Of a stretch of 64,000 bases of DNA, positions 38,101-47,740 are shown in pieces. Location of the stretch: NCBI GenBank assembly GCA_958450325.1, contig OY288257.1:59039938-59103937 (forward strand), in the 5' to 3' direction. Each line of letters opens with the position of its first letter. Within the stretch, counting starts at the first letter, position 1. Source of the DNA: Agrostemma githago. Taxonomy: Eukaryota; Streptophyta; Magnoliopsida; Caryophyllales; Caryophyllaceae. Position numbers and translations under genes: made by a program. Below the pieces are notes generated by a model. The model did no database searches. It was not told the origin of the DNA and worked only from the letters and a program-made list of their open reading frames with translations.

Positions 38101-41100
38101 GAGCCACACAAAAATCCTTGGTGACATATGCCTTCACTATTGTTACGTACAAGGGTGGTCACTCTGCATCATGTGTGGGGGATAAAATGCCTATCAGTCA
38201 CCCAAACTTGCAGAGAGGGTTTGTTAGCAATGTGATTAGGAATGTTGTCGAGGCCGATTGGGGCGTGAAAGTACGTGTAATAATCGAGATCATAAGAGAT
38301 CGTTACAACTACAAAATCTCGTATATGCAAGCATGGCAAGCAAAGCAAAGAGCTATTGCCGACGTATTTGGAGATTGGGAGTTGTCATATCAACTACTTC
38401 CTACGTATCTCGAAGCTTTAAAGGATGCAAATCCCGGTACCATAGTTCAATATTTTAATTATCCTTGTATGTCGACCGATTAGGGGTAGGTCTCATGTGC
38501 CAGAGGTTGAGGGGGAGGAGTATCCTCTTGGGTCGCATTTTGTAGCAGGCGAGGACCCTTTAGGATGTAGTTGGCTTAAGGTTGATAGGCATTACAAGGA
38601 TCGTAAGCTAGGTCTAGTGACCTACAGAGACATGTTCGATCGCCTAATGGAGAGACAGTTTGTGTGGCAACCTTACACCCAAATTGTAATGGATGTTGTG
38701 GCGCCTATTTGTAAAGAAGACCCAGTGGAGTGGTATGTCATAGCCCCTCTTATCTGCTTTGACATTGTCGAGTTGCACCAACCACATAGGTGTGCTAGAT
38801 AATTTGGTTGGCACCAAACAATACCGGAATTCATTGACACTTCACTTCTTCTACACAAATCAAACAAAAAGCGCACAAATCGAGATTTCGCCAACGATTA
38901 TGCTTCTTACATTAAGGAGTGGGATGATAGGATGGAAAAGGTGCTTGAGGAGGGTGTCCCTTATGATTTACCTATGTCACATCACGATCCGCATATGGTA
39001 TGGTATCGGGAGAGAACTAGACGCATCATTAGCCCCCAAAATCGGGCATTGCGTGATGAATACTACGACGTTCATCACTACCGTCCTGGTTCGGCCGAGT
39101 TAGAATCACTGGTAAACTTATTACTATATGATTACAATGAGTTTTCTTTATATTGTCAATATCTAATTTAATTATAATTGATTTATTTTTATATTTGTCA
39201 GTCGGGATTTGCCTCTTACATATATCATCAAGTGACGGATTTTATTCCTACTGTGGGGGACTGACGCTCCGCCTAGATACATGGACTTGCTCCTAAACTT
39301 CCAGAATGTGTCCTTGAATGTTTTAGAACATTCAAAGCTAGATCATTTAATTCAACCGCCTACTCAAGTTCCTCCAAGTCCTCCGAGTCCTCGTAACGTA
39401 CAAACAAATATGACGTTTCTTACCCCTGTTCCAGAAGCGGAAGATGAAGGGGGGTCCTCATCTCAACCAAGGAGAAAATCAAAGAGAACTCGTCGAGGAA
39501 GGCGATAGTGTAGGGACTTTTCTTCCTAACTTCAAACTCTTTTACTTGTAATATATTTCTCTTGGTATGTTTTAATTCTATACTTTAAACCATTATGTTG
39601 GTTCAATATTTCGTTTTTACCTTTTTAATAGAGGGATCTTGTCCAAATTTGTGTTGTCGTTGTGTGGGCGTGTTTGGTTGATTGGACGTGTGGAGATGTG
39701 GTCTCGTTTTGCTTGGAAATGTATTTACTCGTGTGAAGGTGTTTGGCGTAAAATGATTACACCAAAAATGTTGATTTATTGTGTGTGGGCGTGTTTGGTT
39801 GATTGGACGTGTGAAGATGTGGTCTCATTTTGCTTGGAAATGTATTTACTCGTGCGAAGGTGTTTGGCATAAAATGATTACGCCAAAAATGTTGATTTAT
39901 TGTGCGACACGCAACTTACATCGCTGTCTATGTATGCGATTTCCATGAAGTCGCCCACTCAGCTGTCGATATACACTGCCTCCGACCTCAGAATATCAAA
40001 CAAACATTCTGGTCTGTTGGGGGTACGAGAATGATACAAGTCGCCGTCTGAGCAAGCGGTTTTATAGCAAGTCGAATACTCACAATGCGACTTAGATATT
40101 GTCGCACACTCACAATGCGACTTAGATATTGTCGCACACTCACAATGCGACCTTTACTAACTGCGACTTCAACAATTTAACAACTGCGCTGATGATTGGC
40201 GTTGGTAGGATAGGCGCACACTAAGTATGCGAGTTTAATATAGTTGCACACTCACAAAGCGACCATTTGTAACTGCGACCTCAGAAAACTTAACAGACCT
40301 TCTGATGATTGTCGTGGGTAGGAGAAAGGTTGTTGTCGCTTTCTAAGTCTGCGGTTTCATTTTAGTCGCATTCCCAAATTGCGTCTTTTATCTAGTCGCT
40401 CACTCAGTGAGCGACTTCATTGTTTAGTCACTCCATCTTCCCGAACCTAGACGGAGTAGTATGTAGTCGCTTGCTTGGACAGCGACTTCGATCCGAACCT
40501 TGTACCAGCGATGACGTGGACCCATTTTCGATAATTTGTTTCATACAAGCCCCATATTGATAATTATTTTGGTTTAGAGCATTATTTAATAAAAAAAACT
40601 CACTAAAACAACTGTAAATATCATGTTAAAATAAGAAGTCAAATATTTTTACTTTTCTTTTAACCTCTTTAGTTATTACAAAGATAATATAAATATGTAC
40701 GTCGGTTTATATATGTCATTTATCAAGTACTATCGATTATACTTTTAATATGTTCGATTTGTGCTTGATTATTCATCTTTCCGAATTTAGGGTCAAATAA
40801 TGACTATTTGAACCAAATGAAGCCAAATATTTGGTTCCATTTATCTCAATCCTTTACTTAATCTACTAAACATGACTTTCTAAAAAATGATAGCCCAACA
40901 TAAAATTTGGTCCACTTTTAATTGTTTAGTCAGGTCAAATCAAACATTTGTTGAATACTTTGACAAATCAAACCAAATCAAATAATAAGCCTAGAAAACT
41001 CAGTTCAAATAGAAATGAACTAATGATTTTCAAGAATTGACAAACTTAAGCCAAATCAAATATTGCATTGTCTCTGATAAAAAAAATTCAAACCAAATCA

Positions 41101-41555
41101 AATAATGTCATTACTCGATAGGGTTTGGCTCGGCTACAACCCTTACAACTATAATCAATCGAGATTGGAGGATAAAATTTAGAAAAAGAGGGAGGGTGGC
41201 GTGAAGGGAGTACCTTTTTATCAACGTAATCGGCCCAAAACTTAGCATGGGACTTGAGGTAAGGATCGTGAGGAAGCAGAGGAGCCGTGTCATTCCAGAC
41301 CTCGTCAATATACTCCACTATTATCATGGACTCGCACACGGGTTTACCGTTGTGGATGAGAACGGGTACTTTCTTATGAACCGGGTTCATCTGGAGCAGC
41401 AAAGGGGTCTTGGAGATTTCAATGTTCTCTTCTCTGCATTCGTAATGGGTGATGCCCTTCTCAGCCAGTGCTATCTTCACTCTCATCGCAAACATGCTGG
41501 GCCAAAAGTCGAGTAATATCAGCTCATCATCTCCTTTCATCTCTTCACTCGCCAT
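35142..41555 (-). CDS. Tau-class glutathione S-transferase (GST2) with MULE-filled intron
   Basis: Minus-strand exons 41555-41214 (114 codons) and 35489-35142 (115 codons plus stop) join in phase 0 to give 229 aa. Exon 1 has the catalytic serine in DFWPSMFAMRVKIAL and the glutathione-site run NPVHKKVPVLIHNGKPVCES; exon 2 begins MYPAQYKTWTTPTGG and has CYFGGDNFGFVDVALISFYSW. Donor and acceptor match GST1, but the intron is 5.7 kb instead of 0.65 kb because a 4.46-kb MULE sits in it. The coding frame is open throughout. Whether the gene is still spliced correctly cannot be told from sequence. Same enzyme class as GST1; close paralogue. Confidence 0.85.
35490..36142. other. GST2 intron, part right of the second exon
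   Basis: AT-rich intron sequence with a short (TA)n run at about 35934-35958. No other feature seen before the MULE insertion. Confidence 0.5.
37227..39508 (+). pseudogene. MuDR N-terminal/DNA-binding domain joined to plant mobile domain remnant
   Basis: 37227-38483 is open for 418 aa: an N-terminal PB1-like stretch, an acidic spacer, then a MuDR-type DNA-binding domain (EFSIGQTFPNKKSLTEVVTTY, YKCARKPVACNWTLRAT, GGHSASC) and the start of the transposase region (YLEALKDANPGTIVQYF). It stops exactly where the DDE core should begin. From ~38484 the sequence matches the C-terminal half of a plant mobile domain (PMD/MAIN) protein: GCSWLKVDRHY, YVIAPLICFDIVELHQPHR, ARTRRIISPQNRALRDE-like segments, with a stop replacing glutamine at ~38800 and a likely intron at about 39112-39200, then a proline-rich basic tail ending at 39508. 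PMD proteins are known to be carried by MULEs. Not functional as a transposase. Confidence 0.82.
39661..39902 (+). repeat. 121-bp tandem duplication in MULE
   Basis: TGTGTGGGCGTGTTTGGTTG starts at 39661 and again at 39782; the two 121-bp units differ at only a few bases. They lie between the remnant gene and the right subterminal region. Confidence 0.88.
39903..40480. repeat. GCGAC/GTCGC subterminal palindrome array of the MULE
   Basis: Many GTCGC...GCGAC pairs separated by CACTCA-like spacers, including a direct repeat of TAGATATTGTCGCACACTCA at about 40090-40150 and a palindrome at 40394-40416 with perfect 11-bp arms (AGTCGCTCACT) around one base. A matching unit lies at the left end (36264-36288). 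Such repeats suit transposase binding sites. Confidence 0.75.
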
Positions 41556-42480
41556 TATATATTCGTACAGTCTATTTGTGTTTTTGGGTGGTCTTGTATA
41601 TTGAGATGAAGTAGCAGTCCTTGTAGTACGTGTCTATGATCAGCTTTTGTAGTGGGGGATTTTAGTCATTGGGTTGAAATGTAGTACGGAGTAGGAGAAT
41701 TAGCCTCCGATCGAGCTGCCTTCAGACTTTGTTGACTCATTCACGTCATGGCTTACGATCTACTCCTTCAGTTTGGGCAATCATCTCTATGTGTATAAAA
41801 AATATTAACGATATGAGGTTTGTATAATTACTTCTCCTCCTTGCGATGCGATGGATATATCCATTGTAACGTGAAAATATGTCAAATATATTTAACTAGG
41901 AAGGAAATGCTAATAAACTGGCACATGAATTTGTGTTATTACACATACGGAATAGTAAACTCGTTATGAATTTAAGACGAATATTTTTATCACAAATAAG
42001 AATTTGCCTTATTATATATCCCTATTTTATTAAAACAAGGTTTTTTTAAGCCTCCACAATCAATTTCACCAAAAAATGCTTAGCTGTCGCTCCCACAATT
42101 ATTTGGGGATTATTTAATTCATCAATCTATTAAGTAACCAAGTTAACTTATTTTTAACCTTAGTTAATGTTAAGTTAAAGTTAAAGTTTACTCATTTTCA
42201 AAAGTTTAAATATTTTGCTCTCATTATTTTATTTTATTGTGACTACTTTCTTTATTATTACGCCTACCACTAAATATCCCGTAATTAAATTAGTTAAAAC
42301 TATAATTCTTTTATTTGAATTAATATGTCGCTAAACGATTCATTAATTAAGTTTAGTAATAAAAAATTCATCCTATTCATACAATATTTTTTTAAGGCAT
42401 CACAATTTTAAACAATGAATCGTTGTTAAACTAAATATAAGTCAATATTCAAAAATAAACTTTACTCCAAACTAAATAAA
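41556..42480. other. GST2 upstream region
   Basis: Presumed promoter region of the minus-strand GST2; no clear TATA box identified. The segment around 41950-42010, complemented, resembles 12058-12110 upstream of GST1. The remainder is AT-rich with no gene. Confidence 0.35.
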
Positions 42481-42482
42481 TA

Positions 42483-42571
42483 CTCCCCCGTCTCAGTCAT
42501 TTGTTGTTCTTTTACATTATTTGCGAAAAATATTTTAATCAAATGACAAGAAATGACCGAGACAGAAAGAG
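42483..42571. mobile_element. Stowaway-like MITE with TA target duplication
   Basis: An 89-bp stretch starting CTCCCCCGTCTCAGTCATTT with an imperfect inverted copy at its end (AAATGACCGAGACAGAAAGAG), flanked by TA on both sides (42481-42482, 42572-42573). This is the typical form of small plant Tc1/mariner MITEs. Confidence 0.75.
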
Positions 42572-42573
42572 TA

Positions 42574-43510
42574 GGTCCATAGTTAAAAAATAATGTAGCA
42601 CAATTCTAATACATTAAAAATTACAAAGACACATTTAAATATGACAATAAATATTAAAATTAAAATGTACGATATTCTATAAAGTGAAATAACGTATATA
42701 TTTTGTGAAATTAAAATAACGTATATATTTTTTATATATACAACCACGAGATTGCGCGTACCACTTATTAATATATAGGCAGATAAAATTAATACCATTT
42801 TGACCGTTAACCACTTATACTAATTATATAAAGCCACTTATACTAAATATTTTTTAATCACCGTGCAATTCAACCATGTTTTTATTTGTTTGTACGTGTG
42901 TTTATTGAAAATACACAACCATGATGATATCTACAATAAAATTCGCAAAATATTTTTTAACGGTCATTCGTACATGCTATGCACGAGATTAATACTAGTA
43001 CTAATGAAATTAAAAGTTGCACAAAATGGTCAAAGTTGGGCACCTATATAAATTGCTCAGTGACTAAGTAAATTTTCTTTTCAACTTTTTTTCGTTTCAG
43101 TTCAGCTCAGGAGGTTCATTTTGTCTCGGACTCTGAGCACTTCAGCCTATTTCAGTCGAAAAAAACTGGGCCACCTAAGTCTTAGATGCGAATATGGAAA
43201 GAACGAAATTAACATCGAATCGACTTAACTTTCCTAATAGACAATTTGACCTTTATACTAGGGTTATTCCAAATCTCCGAATTTTACACAGAAATAGAGA
43301 TTGTAATTCTGAAGTATTTTGTAAGGATATATTTGTCGTTATTTAGTTTATTCATGAAATAACTCGGGAATTAAGTTAAATGATAATCTGAAATGAAATA
43401 CGTTGAAAGTTTGAAAATATACATAGTAACATAGGTGGTAATATGTAAAAAATAAAATGCAGGGTGGTAATTTGTAAAATATCATAAACCCAGGTTGATA
43501 ATTTGTAATT
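42574..43510. other. AT-rich intergenic region
   Basis: No gene, RNA or clear transposon seen. Short open frames here are AT-driven. Confidence 0.5.
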
Positions 43511-43978
43511 TTTCCTTTTTTTCTATTGTTATAATTGTAATTTAGATTTAACTTGATTGTAGCTAGTACAAAGTACTATATTTTGTAGTACGTATTGTGC
43601 AATATTTTTTGTAATGCAAAATCGTATTTATCATGTACTCCATATTATTTTGCATTTTACTTTATTTTACGCGTTACAAGTTACGTTTTTTTTTTCCTCT
43701 TAAATGAAAGAGGAAAGTGAGAAATGAGAGGCGCAAACATAGACCTTTTTTTTTTCCTATTATTATAATTGTAATTTAGATTTAACTTGATTGTAGCTAG
43801 TACGAAGTACTATATTTTGTAGTACGTATTTTGCATTATTTTTTGTAATGAAAAAACGTATTTATCATGTACTCCATATTATTTTGCATTTTACTTTACT
43901 TTACGTGTTACGAATTACGTTTTTTCTTTCTCTTAAATGAAAGAGGAAGGTGAGAAATGAGAGGAGAAAACATAGACA
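43511..43978 (+). repeat. ~234-bp tandem duplication
   Basis: Two adjacent units, beginning near CTATTGTTATAATTGTAA (43523) and CTATTATTATAATTGTAA (43757), share almost all sequence through GAAATGAGAGG and ACATAGAC, at period 234 bp. No coding content. Confidence 0.85.
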
Positions 43979-45309
43979 TTGGGTCTACAGCATAACTCCC
44001 GTGTATGTGTATGATAGCCCAAATAATAAGGACGTACGGCGTGGACCAAACCAACAAAAGAGGGAAAAGTTGTAATCATTAGGCAAAAGGACATTCTTGT
44101 AAGATATCTCATGGACTAGCTCTATATACATCAGTTGAACCGTGAACGCAGTATCTGGTTTACAGTTTAAAAATTCTATAGCAAGTTGAACCGTGAACCC
44201 AGTTCATATCTCATGAACGAAGTGTATATACATCAGTTGAATTGAAGCGTGAGCAGAGTATCTGGTTTAGACATTTTGTAGAAGTTTAAACCATACGACA
44301 AAAATTGAGTATCTAGACAATCTAGCACATGCACGTGTTAGGCAAAACAAGTAGACCTTCTCATAGTTGGAGACTTCGCTTGGGCATCACTTTATTTTCA
44401 CACCTATAGGCTATAGTATCTGATTTCCCAACAAGTTTGAGCATCAGGCAAAAAACCCCGCTGTATGTTGTATGTAGCAGCTTCGAGTGGGCATTGGGAA
44501 TTAGTTCTGGTGGAGCATCATCATCACTCTCGCTCTCAGATCCTGATCCATCATCATCGTTAGCCTGCTGATTGGCTAGTGCTCCCACTGGATTTGAAAA
44601 CCTGTGCCAAAGCGGTACAACTCCCTGACAATTCAGACTGATGTAACTCATCATGTGACGTTTGCCACTGTGAGGCTGATAACGAGTCAAAGGACGACCC
44701 TGTGTAAGTGGCATGAATATTCTGTCGTTCGTAGGACATTGGGTGCACTGCATAAACAAAAGATCAAATCAAACAATATGGAGTTGATAATCGGCAGCTT
44801 TAAAAATATGTAATTATATATCCTCCATTCAGTGAAGTCGGACAAGGACAAGGACGGGATGGACTAGAAACCCTCCCAAAACAGTGGCTGCTCTTAGAAA
44901 AAGATGTGCTGGGTAAGGGACAAACTCTGTTCTGGTTACTTGAATAAACTGGCTGCAACAAGGTGAGAAATACTCTATAGCATAGGGTATAATTGGCTCT
45001 GTGTACAGACAAGTAGTGTGACTTGGAAGCATTTGGCGTGAAACAGAGTTCGTTTGCCAAAAACATAGATTTATGGCTTGGTTAAGCAGCCATAACAGAC
45101 AATTAACTACTCCGTAGTAAGGATAGGCGGCTGTGATCTATGAGAAACTCATGAACATTTATTCTGGGCCTGTCGATACAAACAGCCAGAATCGTGATAC
45201 TTGTTTTGGGAGCAGTTGCAATCACTGGTGCATGGTACCACATTTGGTGGATGAGTAACAAATGCAGACTGGAAAATTTTGTGTTGACTTTTAAGGCCTG
45301 ACTTAATAT
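43979..45309. other. Intergenic with weak gene-like fragments on minus strand
   Basis: Two near-repeats of CAGTTGAA...CAGTATCTGGTTTA lie at about 44131 and 44238. On the minus strand, an AG acceptor near 44757 is followed by an open stretch to 44361 (starting CTQCPTNDRIFMPLTQG, with an acidic GSESESDDDAP run), and weaker open stretches follow at 45066-44829 and 45312-45103. I recognise none of these; they could be exons of a degraded gene or chance frames. Confidence 0.35.
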
Positions 45310-45607
45310 CATCTTAGTGGAATGAATGTAAGATGAGCAAAAATAATATGCAGAGCAGTATGTTACTAGAAGACTCAGCCAAATACACTCCTGTGAGTTG
45401 CGACTGATAAGCCGACAATGATGACTTCAAGCAGACCAAGTCCTATACTTAGTCATCGCCCTCCTTCAACTATACGTACTGATGTTATATATACTATACT
45501 GATACGTACTGATGTTATCTTATCATCATATTGTTAATTTGTTCCTGTATGCAGCAAGCAACTCCTAGTCACTTAAGAGTTGCTGCTTCATATACTTGTG
45601 TAAGCTA
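45310..45607 (-). repeat. Repeat block, inverted paralogue of 16816-17553
   Basis: Read on the minus strand it starts TAGCTTACACAAGTAT and matches the block left of the copia element, but lacks the solo LTR. On its high-coordinate side it is separated by ~13 bp from CATAA (TTATG on the minus strand) and the copia LTR remnant. Confidence 0.7.
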
Positions 45608-45625
45608 CTCTCCAGACATACATAA

Positions 45626-45703
45626 TATCGACACTCGTGAGCTTGCACGCCTTCATCAATGGTGAAAAACACAAGTCTAAATATTATTGAATCTGTTTTT
45701 GTG
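45626..45703 (-). repeat. 3' part of a copia LTR, inverted, ending at (TA)n
   Basis: The complement contains CACCATTGATGAAGGCGTGC and ends GTGTCGATA, matching the last part of the left copia LTR (ending TTTCGATA at 17851), with ~30-bp and ~11-bp gaps near the microsatellite. It is followed on the minus strand by TTATG (45621-45625), the same 5 bases that precede the left LTR. It appears to be the missing end of the right LTR. Confidence 0.82.
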
Positions 45704-45727
45704 ATATATATATATATATATATATAT
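45704..45727. repeat. (TA)n tract
   Basis: Short TA run between the inverted copia LTR piece and the left end of element E; one proposed inversion breakpoint. Confidence 0.9.
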
Positions 45728-46045
45728 TTAGGTTCATGTGAGAATCACTCATTCACTGAGAACCATGAGAACTATAATATGAGCCATTAGATCATAGTGT
45801 TCAATCTCATTCGTTGGATCCTTCAAAATTCTTCAATCCCATCAATTAATCACAATTGCTTGAACCTTCAACCCGTAAGGTCGTAACTCCTCCTTCTATA
45901 AAATTCTTCGACCCGTAATCCTTTAATCCATAATTCTTCAATCGACCATTGAATCCGATTTTTTATCCATCAATTTTTCAATCGATTTTTTTTCAATCCA
46001 TCAATTTATCACAATTGGTATTGAACCTCACTAACCTAAGTAACT

Positions 46046-46087
<42 letters not shown>

Positions 46088-46319
46088 GATTATTTTATGA
46101 GTTAACTCATTCGATTAAATTCATTATTTCATTACAATAGTAATAGTATTATCGTCGGCAAATATAATTGCAATAATCCCAACTATCGTTTTTTTTTCCA
46201 AATTTCCTCATTAACTTAGGAGTTCATCTAAAATATTGTCCTTTAATTTCCTTTTTGTACGGATTTTATATGGAATACAACACTTCTTCTTCAAGCCCTA
46301 CTCGATTTAATTTTCTTTT

Positions 46320-46745
46320 TCAATTTTAGCGTACCATTTTTCAATTTTAGCATACCATTGTCGTGCCCCCTTTTAATTATGGTGCATCCCTTTTCAATCT
46401 TAGCGTACCGTACCCTTTCTTAAACGTACCCTTTTTTCAATTTTAGCGTACCCTTTTTAAATTTCAGCGTACCCTTTTTCAATTTCAATTTTAGTGTACC
46501 CTTTTTCAATTTTAGCGTACCCTTTTCAAATTTTAGCGTACCTTTTTTCACTTTTAGAGTACTTTTTTGTCAATTTCAATTTTAGCGTACCCTTTCACTT
46601 TTAACGTATCCTTTTTCTATTTTAGCATACCCTTTTTCAATTCAATTTTAGCGTACCCTCACTTTTGAATTTTAGTGTACATTTTTTTATTTTGGTGTAC
46701 CCCTTCTCAATTTTAGCGTACTCGTTTTGATGTACCCTTTTTGAA
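46320..46745 (+). repeat. Minisatellite of ~20-bp TTTTTCAATTTTAGCGTACC units
   Basis: About 17-20 degenerate tandem copies of a unit close to CAATTTTAGCGTACCCTTTT with variable T-run length. It lies within element E. No coding meaning. Confidence 0.88.
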
Positions 46746-47208
46746 TTTTAAGAAGAAACGTGGCTACATCGATCTAATGTTCGTACCCGTTTTGTTGTGC
46801 AGGTTTGCTAATCCGTCGACAAAAATCGAACTGATGTATTCAGCGCAAAATCACCCACCCTTTACATTTAGACAAATCGTGCTTATTACTCTGGTATTCT
46901 TTCGACGATCCCAAAATGACGTGTACGTAATTAAAATGTTAGTGTATACGGAGTATTTTTGTATTTCTTTTTAATTAATTCGTTTTAGAGTATTAGAACT
47001 ATATTTCACACTATTTCAATAGAAGACGGTCTCATAAAGATTAATTTCATATTTTTGAAGAGAATTCCTATCAAAGGGATCATCAATAAAAATAATCTAA
47101 AAACATGAAATTAATTAAGTGAAAACAAGCAAAAAAAAAAGTAATTTTCTCCTACAGAACTATTCTACAAGTATCAAAACTATTCGCCTCTAAACATAGT
47201 GTTTAGCC

Positions 47209-47529
47209 ATGGTGGTGGCGAAGATGCAGTGCGCGTGGCCCTTCCACCAGCCCATCTACGGCCCACAGAGGCCGCCATTGGTCGCACCCAACAACAATGT
47301 GGGAGTGGACGGGATGGTGATGAACCTGGCTACGTTGTTGGTGGGGACGGTGACGAACCCGTTTGGAAACGGGTTTTACCAAAGTCCGAAGGAGGCTCCG
47401 CTTGAGGTGGCGTCTGCTTGTAGTGGGGTGTACGGTAAAGGAGCGTGCCCGGGTTATGCGGGTGATTTGTTGGTGGATTCGGTTAGCGGGGGGAGTTATA
47501 ATGCCAATGGTGTCAATGGGAAGAAGTAG
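47209..47529 (+). pseudogene. Captured EXORDIUM/EXORDIUM-like gene fragment
   Basis: A 106-codon open stretch matches the conserved C-terminal third of EXORDIUM-like proteins: CAWPFHQPIYGPQ, LVAPNNNVGVDGMVMNLATL, GTVTNPFGNGFYQSPKEAPL, SACSGVYGKGACPGYAGDLL and SGGSYNANGVNGKK. Family members are ~300-aa extracellular/cell-wall proteins linked to brassinosteroid-responsive growth. Here the signal peptide and N-terminal two thirds are missing, and a stop appears at the position where the final strand should follow; a remnant of the TSTC-type C terminus is visible in another frame just downstream. It sits inside a (TA)n-bounded element with TIRs, so it is best read as a transposon-captured gene piece. 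Confidence 0.82.
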
Positions 47530-47661
47530 TTGTACACCCACATTGTCAACGTCTTGTATGTGAGCTCATGAAGAGGGGATGTTGTAAGAATAATGTCAGA
47601 TCACTGGTTATAAATGGTTCTCACAGTTCTCATTGAGGGATAGGTTCTCACCCGATCTTAA

Positions 47662-47670
<9 letters not shown>

Positions 47671-47736
<66 letters not shown>

Positions 47737-47740
47737 ATAT
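47671..47740. repeat. (TA)n tract between elements E and C
   Basis: A ~70-bp TA run with a single TT interruption, shared by the right end of element E and the left end of element C. Confidence 0.95.

Larger units (their letters stand above)
36143..40601 (+). mobile_element. MULE (4459 bp) inserted in GST2 intron, 9-bp target duplication
   Basis: Both ends share an inverted repeat of ~100 bp starting GAGTTTTTTTATTAAATAAT (left) with its complement at the right. The 9-bp direct repeat ACTAAAACA flanks it (36134-36142 and 40602-40610), the Mutator signature. It carries a MuDR DNA-binding domain joined to a plant mobile domain remnant, a 121-bp tandem duplication, and subterminal palindromes with GCGAC cores. 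The DDE core is missing, so it is a deletion derivative. Confidence 0.93.
45728..47670. mobile_element. (TA)n-flanked element E carrying an EXORDIUM-like gene fragment
   Basis: A ~1.94-kb element between (TA)n tracts. The left end (AGGTTCATGTGAGAATCACT...) and the complement of the right end (GGGTGAGAACC..., TCAATGAGAACTGTGAGAACC) form an imperfect TIR of about 65 bp. Contents: a poly-T run at about 46045-46081, a minisatellite (46320-46745) and a captured coding fragment (47209-47529). There is no transposase. Its terminal GGTTC...TGAG pattern resembles those of elements A-D, so it may be a non-autonomous, gene-capturing member of the same (TA)n-targeting group. Confidence 0.75.

Noticed and set aside
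12375..41555. Simple inverted duplication of a GST-containing unit
   Set aside because: Gene order does not mirror (no second F-box gene, block lies on the wrong side of GST2). Inversion of a segment after tandem duplication explains the data better.
45103..45312. Minus-strand 69-codon frame near the repeat block
   Set aside because: No recognisable domain, and neighbouring frames are equally open; noted only within the intergenic entry.
47203..47541. Minus-strand 112-codon frame rich in Arg and His
   Set aside because: Antisense shadow of the EXORDIUM-like fragment; no domain.
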